Made by a program: the position numbers and the translations under genes. From an uncultured Paraprevotella sp. (GTDB lineage Bacteria > Bacteroidota > Bacteroidia > Bacteroidales > Bacteroidaceae), in contig CAJUDC010000025.1 in assembly GCA_910584955.1 (NCBI GenBank), forward strand, positions 1 through 23,657: a DNA stretch of 23,657 bases, written 5' to 3'. Of the stretch, positions 21,415 through 23,657 are shown in pieces. Every line of letters begins with the position of its first letter. The first letter of the stretch is position 1. The notes beneath the pieces are model-generated. The model did no database searches, was not told where the DNA came from, and saw only the letters and a list, made by a program, of their open reading frames with translations.

Positions 21415-21864
21415 CTATAAATCGGCGTAGGCCGGAATGTCGGGCAGGAAGGAATAGGAGAAATGTGCGTAGTCCATCCGGCAACAGTAATGATGCAGTC
21501 CGTTGCTCACGATGAGATAATCTACATGCAGCGCCATATTGTAGCGCGAGATCTGGGCGAATACCTTCGGAGAGATTGCTACGTGGGGAGCTTTGTACTC
21601 GATGATCATACGAGGCGAGGCGGTCCGGTCATACAGGACGCTGTCGCATCGTTTGGAGGTGCCGTTCAACTGGAGCGATACTTCATTGGCCAGCAGGGCG
21701 GCGGGATAGCCTTTTTGCGTCAGCAGGAAATGCACAAAATGCTGACGGACCCACTCTTCGGGGGTGAGCGCCACATAGCGCCGGCGCAGTACGTCGAAAA
21801 TACAGGTCTTTCCGTTGCGCTTAATAATTTTTAGGTCGAAAGCGGGCAGGTTTAATGCGAACAT
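21415..21864 (-). CDS. HsdR N-terminal-domain (HSDR_N_2) nuclease-like protein
   Basis: This 149-residue protein matches the stand-alone type I restriction R-subunit N-terminal domain common in Bacteroidetes. The segment EEWVRQHFVHFLLTQKGYP is a family hallmark. The PD-(D/E)xK nuclease core is visible as CDSVLYD, followed by MIIEYKAPH, with the Asp and the Glu-x-Lys in the right order. No helicase or methylase genes are near, so it is not part of an intact restriction system, and its cellular role is unknown. It is transcribed away from amn-holA. Its likely -7 box is at 21904-21911 on the minus strand, giving a leader of about 33 bases. It converges with the acetyltransferase gene. Confidence 0.82.
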   Translation of the reverse strand: MFALNLPAFDLKIIKRNGKTCIFDVLRRRYVALTPEEWVRQHFVHFLLTQKGYPAALLANEVSLQLNGTSKRCDSVLYDRTASPRMIIEYKAPHVAISPKVFAQISRYNMALHVDYLIVSNGLHHYCCRMDYAHFSYSFLPDIPAYADL

Positions 21865-21868
21865 TTGT

Positions 21869-21876
21869 TATTTTTG
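21869..21876 (+). promoter_or_regulatory. -7 box of the amn-holA promoter
   Basis: TATTTTTG matches TANNTTTG exactly and places the transcript start near 21883, about 38 bases before ATG 21921. No TTTG is found at the proper upstream distance. Confidence 0.5.
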
Positions 21877-21903
21877 CAGATTAATGGCCTTTTTGAACGG
21901 CTG

Positions 21904-21911
21904 CAAAAGTA
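21904..21911 (-). promoter_or_regulatory. -7 box for the HsdR_N-type gene
   Basis: On the minus strand this reads TACTTTTG, an exact TANNTTTG match. The start would be near 21897, so this transcript and the amn transcript would overlap at their 5' ends by about 15 bases. Confidence 0.45.
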
Positions 21912-21920
21912 AAGAAAAAA

Positions 21921-22697
21921 ATGAAAACGAAACAGGAAATCGTAGAAAATTGGTTGCCGCGCTATACGCAACGTCGTCTGGAGGACTTCGGAGAGTATGT
22001 GCTGCTTACTAATTTCAATAATTACGTAGACATCTTCTGCGAGGAGCAGGGCGTGCCTGTTCCGGGCTATGAGGCGAATATGCGTACGGCCACTGTTGAT
22101 GATATAACCATTATAAACTTCGGCATGGGCAGTCCGAATGCTGCCATTATCATGGATTTGTTGAGTGCCGTATCGCCCAAAGCCTGCCTGTTTCTGGGCA
22201 AGTGTGGCGGTATATCCAACAAAACTCAGTTGGGCGATTTGATTCTGCCTTTGGCCGGGATACGCGGCGAGGGTACTTCGAACGATTATTCGCCTCCCGA
22301 GGTGCCGGCTTTGCCTGCTTTTATGTTGCAGCGAGCCGTGTCTACATCGGTGCGGGATGCCGGCAGGGATTACTGGACCGGTACGGTATATACGACAAAC
22401 CGGCGCATCTGGGAGCATGACGAGGCATTCAAGGATTATCTGAAGAAAACACGCGCTATGGCGGTGGATATGGAGACGGCTACCCTGTTTACGTGCGGGT
22501 TTGCCAATCGCATACCGACCGGAGCCTTGTTGCTGGTATCGGACAATCCGATGACACCCGAAGGAGTGAAAACGAGCGAGAGCGACCGCACCGTGACGCG
22601 TAGCTACGTCAGAGAGCACGTAGAGATTGGCATGTCGGCTTTGCGGCTGATCAAAGACGAGAAACGGACAGTCAAGCATTTGAAATTCGATTGGTAA
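21921..22697 (+). CDS. amn: AMP nucleosidase (short phosphorylase-family form)
   Basis: This 258-residue protein belongs to the purine-nucleoside phosphorylase/uridine phosphorylase superfamily. It contains GMGSPNAAIIMDLLSAVSPKACLFLGKCGG near residue 70-100, AVDMETATLFTCG (the nucleoside-binding Met-Glu) and LLLVSDNPMTPEGVKT. Bacteroidetes proteins of this length are annotated as AMP nucleosidase, which cleaves AMP to adenine and ribose 5-phosphate, and lack the extra N-terminal domain of the E. coli enzyme. The substrate call rests on family naming; another nucleoside could be used. holA follows after 16 bases, so the two are probably co-transcribed. Confidence 0.85.
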   Translation: MKTKQEIVENWLPRYTQRRLEDFGEYVLLTNFNNYVDIFCEEQGVPVPGYEANMRTATVDDITIINFGMGSPNAAIIMDLLSAVSPKACLFLGKCGGISNKTQLGDLILPLAGIRGEGTSNDYSPPEVPALPAFMLQRAVSTSVRDAGRDYWTGTVYTTNRRIWEHDEAFKDYLKKTRAMAVDMETATLFTCGFANRIPTGALLLVSDNPMTPEGVKTSESDRTVTRSYVREHVEIGMSALRLIKDEKRTVKHLKFDW

Positions 22698-22713
22698 GAG
22701 GAAGACGAAAGAG

Positions 22714-23657
22714 ATGGCAGCAAGAAAAGAGGGCGTTTCCTACGAGGATATTGTACGCGATGTGCGCGCACGCAAATTCAAGCCGGTGTATTACCTGATG
22801 GGTGAAGAAGCCTATTACATCGACCGGATTAGTGAGTATATCGTGGATACGGTGCTTACGGAAGAAGAGAAAGACTTTAACCTGACCGTTCTGTATGGAG
22901 CGGACACGACCGTCGACACGGTGATCAATGCTGCCAAACGCTATCCCATGATGGCCGAGCACCAGGTGGTTCTGGTGCGTGAAGCGCAAAGCCTGGCCGG
23001 TAAGGAGGCGTTGTCGTTTTATCTGCAACATCCTCAGCCGGCCACCGTGCTGATATTGTGCCATAAGCACGGTGTGCTGGACCGGCGCAAGAAACTGGCT
23101 TCGGACATACAGAAAGCGGGAGTGCTCTTCGAGTCCTCCCGGCTCTACGAAAATCAGTTGCCGGGTTTTGTGGCAGGGTATCTGAAACGGAAAGGCATGA
23201 CTATCGGGCCAGACGCTGCACAGATTTTATGCGAGTATGTCGGCAGCGACTTGAACCGGCTGGCCGGTGAACTGGAAAAGCTGGTGCTGGCACTTCCGTC
23301 GGGGGAAAGTCGGGTGAACGCAGACTTGATAGAGCGGCACACCGGAGTGAGCAAGGAGTTTAACAACTTTGAACTGGTGAACGCCGTGGCGCAGAAAGAT
23401 GTTCTGAAAGCCAATCAGATTGTGAAATATTATAACAGTAATCCGAAGTCGTTCGCTCTCCCGCTTACGTTGAGCGTTTTGTTCAATTTTTTCGGCAACC
23501 TGATGATGGCCTATTATGCACCGCAGAAAACGGAGGAGGGGATAGCGGCATGGCTGGAGCAGCCCCGGTGGCAGGTATCCCGGAATGTGCTTCCGGCGAT
23601 GCGAAAATATTCGGGAGTGAAGGTGATGCAGATAATAGCCGAACTACGCCGAACGGA
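22714..23657 (+). CDS. holA: DNA polymerase III delta subunit (partial at window end)
   Basis: The frame is open from ATG 22714 to the window end, giving 314 residues of a protein that is usually about 340 long. KPVYYLMGEEAYYIDRISEYI is the N-terminal hallmark of delta, the clamp-loader subunit that opens the sliding clamp. AAKRYPMMAEHQVVLVREA and AGELEKLVLAL agree, and the C-terminal domain includes SKEFNNFELVNAV and KSFALPLTLSVLFNFFGNL. It acts in the cytoplasm with the gamma/tau and delta-prime subunits at the replication fork. It lies 16 bases after amn with GAAAGAG just before the start. The stop codon lies beyond the window. Confidence 0.93.
   Translation, partial: MAARKEGVSYEDIVRDVRARKFKPVYYLMGEEAYYIDRISEYIVDTVLTEEEKDFNLTVLYGADTTVDTVINAAKRYPMMAEHQVVLVREAQSLAGKEALSFYLQHPQPATVLILCHKHGVLDRRKKLASDIQKAGVLFESSRLYENQLPGFVAGYLKRKGMTIGPDAAQILCEYVGSDLNRLAGELEKLVLALPSGESRVNADLIERHTGVSKEFNNFELVNAVAQKDVLKANQIVKYYNSNPKSFALPLTLSVLFNFFGNLMMAYYAPQKTEEGIAAWLEQPRWQVSRNVLPAMRKYSGVKVMQIIAELRRT

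Noticed and set aside
21415..21864. HsdR_N protein as part of a restriction-modification or defence island
   Set aside because: No methylase, specificity subunit, helicase or other defence gene is nearby, and the domain commonly occurs alone beside amn/holA in this group.

Overview
The window looks like chromosomal DNA from a bacterium of the order Bacteroidales. Promoters carry the Bacteroidetes-type -7 box (TANNTTTG) instead of a sigma70 -10/-35 pair. The gene set is also typical of the group: LL-diaminopimelate aminotransferase, the large type III glutamine synthetase, the short AMP nucleosidase, an HsdR_N-type protein divergent from amn-holA, and a DUF6249-like/ECF sigma unit. Genus cannot be fixed from this stretch. 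Genes are densely packed and no rRNA, tRNA, CRISPR array, transposase or prophage gene was seen.

Layout. (1) 1-4894: the 3' end of an N-carbamoylputrescine amidase gene, then dapF-dapL-glnN (lysine/peptidoglycan precursor synthesis and ammonia assimilation), closed by a strong terminator. (2) 5016-7090: a small outer-membrane barrel protein, then a FetA/FetB-like ABC pair. (3) 7162-8878: a NIF3-family protein and a coiled-coil zinc-ribbon protein, closed by a terminator. (4) 9028-15940: one tightly packed run of seven genes: a NapH/NapG-like polyferredoxin with an internal twin-arginine motif, a Tat-lipoprotein aldo/keto reductase with two Fe-S clusters, a DUF1893 protein, a TonB-dependent receptor, an ECF S-component-like membrane protein, tatA and tatC, followed by a very long hairpin. 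(5) 16084-17846: an FKBP isomerase converging on a minus-strand unit of DUF6249-like protein, ECF sigma factor and small membrane protein. (6) 18113-21201: GNAT acetyltransferase, class A beta-lactamase, macro-like protein, DnaQ-type exonuclease, hexapeptide acetyltransferase. (7) 21415-23657: an HsdR_N protein on the minus strand, divergent from AMP nucleosidase and holA (cut by the window end).

The most interesting region is number 4. Two of its products carry apparent Tat signals, one at the N-terminus with a lipobox and one buried after a NapH-like membrane domain. The same run encodes the minimal TatA/TatC translocase that would export them. I infer a self-contained, cell-envelope electron-transfer system: quinol to membrane Fe-S domain, to an exported Fe-S domain, to an exported lipid-anchored aldo/keto reductase. 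The TonB receptor and S-component would supply an unidentified substrate or cofactor. Base composition also steps up sharply inside this run, from about 12400 to about 17400.
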